DNA of 8,236 nt from Peptoniphilus sp. (GTDB lineage: Bacteria; Bacillota; Clostridia; Tissierellales; Peptoniphilaceae). The position numbers and the translations under genes were made by a program. Of this stretch, positions 7,183 through 8,236 are shown in pieces. Location of the stretch: contig JASBZH010000050.1 of assembly GCA_029983555.1 (NCBI GenBank), forward strand, positions 1 through 8,236. The letters are read 5' to 3'. How positions within the stretch are numbered: position 1 is the first letter of the stretch; the number at the start of each line of letters is the position of its first letter. The notes under the pieces were generated by a model. That model made no database searches and had not been told where the DNA came from. It was given only the letters and a program-made list of their open reading frames with translations.

Positions 7183-8175
7183 TTAGCAAAGAGTTGCATA
7201 AATAACTGCTTTAATTGTATGCATTCTGTTTTCAGCTTGGTCAAATACTAATGATTGTTTAGATTCAAATACTTCATCAGTAACTTCCATTTCCTCTAAG
7301 CCAAATTTTTCAAATATTTCGCGTCCAACTTTTGTCTTTGTATCGTGGAAAGATGGTAGGCAGTGTAAGAAAATAGCTTCTTCGTTTGCATTTTCCATAG
7401 CTTTCTTATTAATTTGATAATCTTTTAGAAGAGAAATTCTCTTTTCCCAAATTTCTGCAGGTTCTCCCATAGAAACCCAAATGTCAGTGTAAAGTACATC
7501 TGCATCTTTAGTTCCTTCATCTACATCAGATGTAAGTGTTATTGTACAGTGATGCTCAGCTGCAAGTTCTTTTGCCATTTTGACTAATCTTTCTTCAGGG
7601 AATAATTCTTCTGGTGCGCAAGCAACAAAGTTAACGCCAAGTTTTGCACAAACGATCATGAGTGAGTTCGCAACATTGTTTCTTGCATCTCCCATATAAA
7701 CAAATTTTAATCCCTTTAAGTATCCAAAGTGTTCTTCAATTGTAAGCATATCTGCCAACATTTGAGTTGGGTGCCACTCGTCTGTTAAACCATTCCAAAC
7801 TGGAACACCTGCATATTTTCCAAGTTCTTCAACAGTTTCTTGAGAGAATCCACGATATTCAATACCATCAAACATTCTTCCAAGTACTCTTGCAGTATCA
7901 GCTATAGATTCTTTGTGGCCCATTTGTGATCCTTGTGGATCAAGATAAGTAACTCCCATTCCTAGATCTGAACCAGCTACTTCGAATGAACATCTTGTTC
8001 TAGTAGAAGTTTTTTCAAATAAAAGTGCTATGTTTTTTCCTTCTAAGTATTTGTGAGGAACTCCTGCACGTTTCATAGATTTAAAATTTTTTGAAAGTTC
8101 AAGTAAGTAACGAATTTCTTCTGAACTAAAGTCAATTAATTTTAAAAAATTTCTACCTCTAAGATTTCTTGCCAT
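7183..8175 (-). CDS. arcB: Ornithine carbamoyltransferase, probably catabolic
   Basis: This 330-residue, full-length cytosolic enzyme interconverts ornithine + carbamoyl phosphate and citrulline + phosphate. Carbamoyl phosphate binding is shown by STRTR (57-61) and HPTQ (135-138). Ornithine binding is shown by the SMG loop (235-237), and the catalytic Cys is in HCLP (271-274). The nucleotide-like fold segment MGDARNNVANS (161-171) is also typical. Length and the block GRMFDGIEYRGF (99-110) resemble the catabolic ArcB branch, and the neighbouring ornithine cyclodeaminase-like gene favours the citrulline-to-ornithine direction. A biosynthetic ArgF role cannot be excluded, because no arginine deiminase, carbamate kinase or arginine biosynthesis gene is in view. 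AAGGAG precedes the ATG at the usual distance and a promoter lies just upstream, so this is probably the first gene of the operon. Confidence 0.95.
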   Translation of the reverse strand: MARNLRGRNFLKLIDFSSEEIRYLLELSKNFKSMKRAGVPHKYLEGKNIALLFEKTSTRTRCSFEVAGSDLGMGVTYLDPQGSQMGHKESIADTARVLGRMFDGIEYRGFSQETVEELGKYAGVPVWNGLTDEWHPTQMLADMLTIEEHFGYLKGLKFVYMGDARNNVANSLMIVCAKLGVNFVACAPEELFPEERLVKMAKELAAEHHCTITLTSDVDEGTKDADVLYTDIWVSMGEPAEIWEKRISLLKDYQINKKAMENANEEAIFLHCLPSFHDTKTKVGREIFEKFGLEEMEVTDEVFESKQSLVFDQAENRMHTIKAVIYATLC

Positions 8176-8215
8176 AATATCACTCCTTAAAATTTTTTGG
8201 CCATTACTTATAAAT

Positions 8216-8224
8216 ATTATACCA
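8216..8224 (-). promoter_or_regulatory. Extended -10 promoter of the operon
   Basis: On the minus strand TGGTATAAT gives a perfect -10 hexamer (TATAAT, 8221-8216) with an upstream TG. Transcription would start near 8209, leaving a leader of about 34 nt that ends in AAGGAGTG before the ATG at 8175. The -35 region would fall beyond the right edge of the window. No clear ArgR box was found in the visible leader. Confidence 0.65.
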
Positions 8225-8236
8225 AAATGAAAATTT

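Noticed and set aside
8176..8224. ArgR (ARG) box in the leader of the carbamoyltransferase gene
   Set aside because: AT-rich segments around 8200-8220 vaguely resemble half-sites, but no symmetric 18-bp box could be made out.

Overview
The window is AT-rich, with tightly packed genes, strong GGAGG-type ribosome binding sites and one TTG start. This points to a low-GC Gram-positive anaerobe, plausibly an amino-acid-fermenting Clostridia/Tissierellia-type bacterium; that assignment is an inference from style and gene content, not a marker. No RNA genes, insertion sequences, CRISPR arrays or phage genes are visible.

All six genes lie on the minus strand and read from the right edge to the left edge. 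In transcription order they are: ornithine carbamoyltransferase (8175-7183); an AGCS-type sodium:amino acid symporter (7102-5738); a multi-pass membrane protein of the nucleoside-recognition/Gate type (5691-4543, TTG start); a ClpB-like double AAA+ ATPase (4543-2039); a stand-alone LOR/SDH-domain protein resembling NAD-dependent ornithine cyclodeaminase (2025-853); and a second, diverged copy of that protein (851-1, cut by the window edge). Gaps are 80, 46, -1, 13 and 1 nt, so this looks like one operon. An extended -10 promoter sits in front of the first gene at the right edge. A hairpin and a weaker promoter candidate lie in the 80-nt gap after it.

The likely theme is ornithine metabolism. 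The carbamoyltransferase can run catabolically (citrulline + phosphate to ornithine + carbamoyl phosphate). The LOR/SDH-type cyclodeaminase could then turn ornithine into proline and ammonia, with the two membrane proteins moving amino acids in or out. Proline is a classic Stickland electron acceptor, which would suit an anaerobe. Arginine deiminase and carbamate kinase are not in the window.

Two things are out of the ordinary. First, the ClpB-like ATPase keeps a complete first AAA+ domain, but its second domain has lost the Walker B acidic pair, the sensor-1 Asn, the arginine finger and the sensor-2 Arg. It is embedded in a metabolic operon, overlapping a membrane protein gene. Second, the two tandem LOR/SDH paralogs differ exactly at the family's conserved nucleotide/active-site motifs: the first copy keeps them and the second has lost them. 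Together these suggest an enzyme/pseudoenzyme pair with a dedicated, part-inactive remodelling ATPase.
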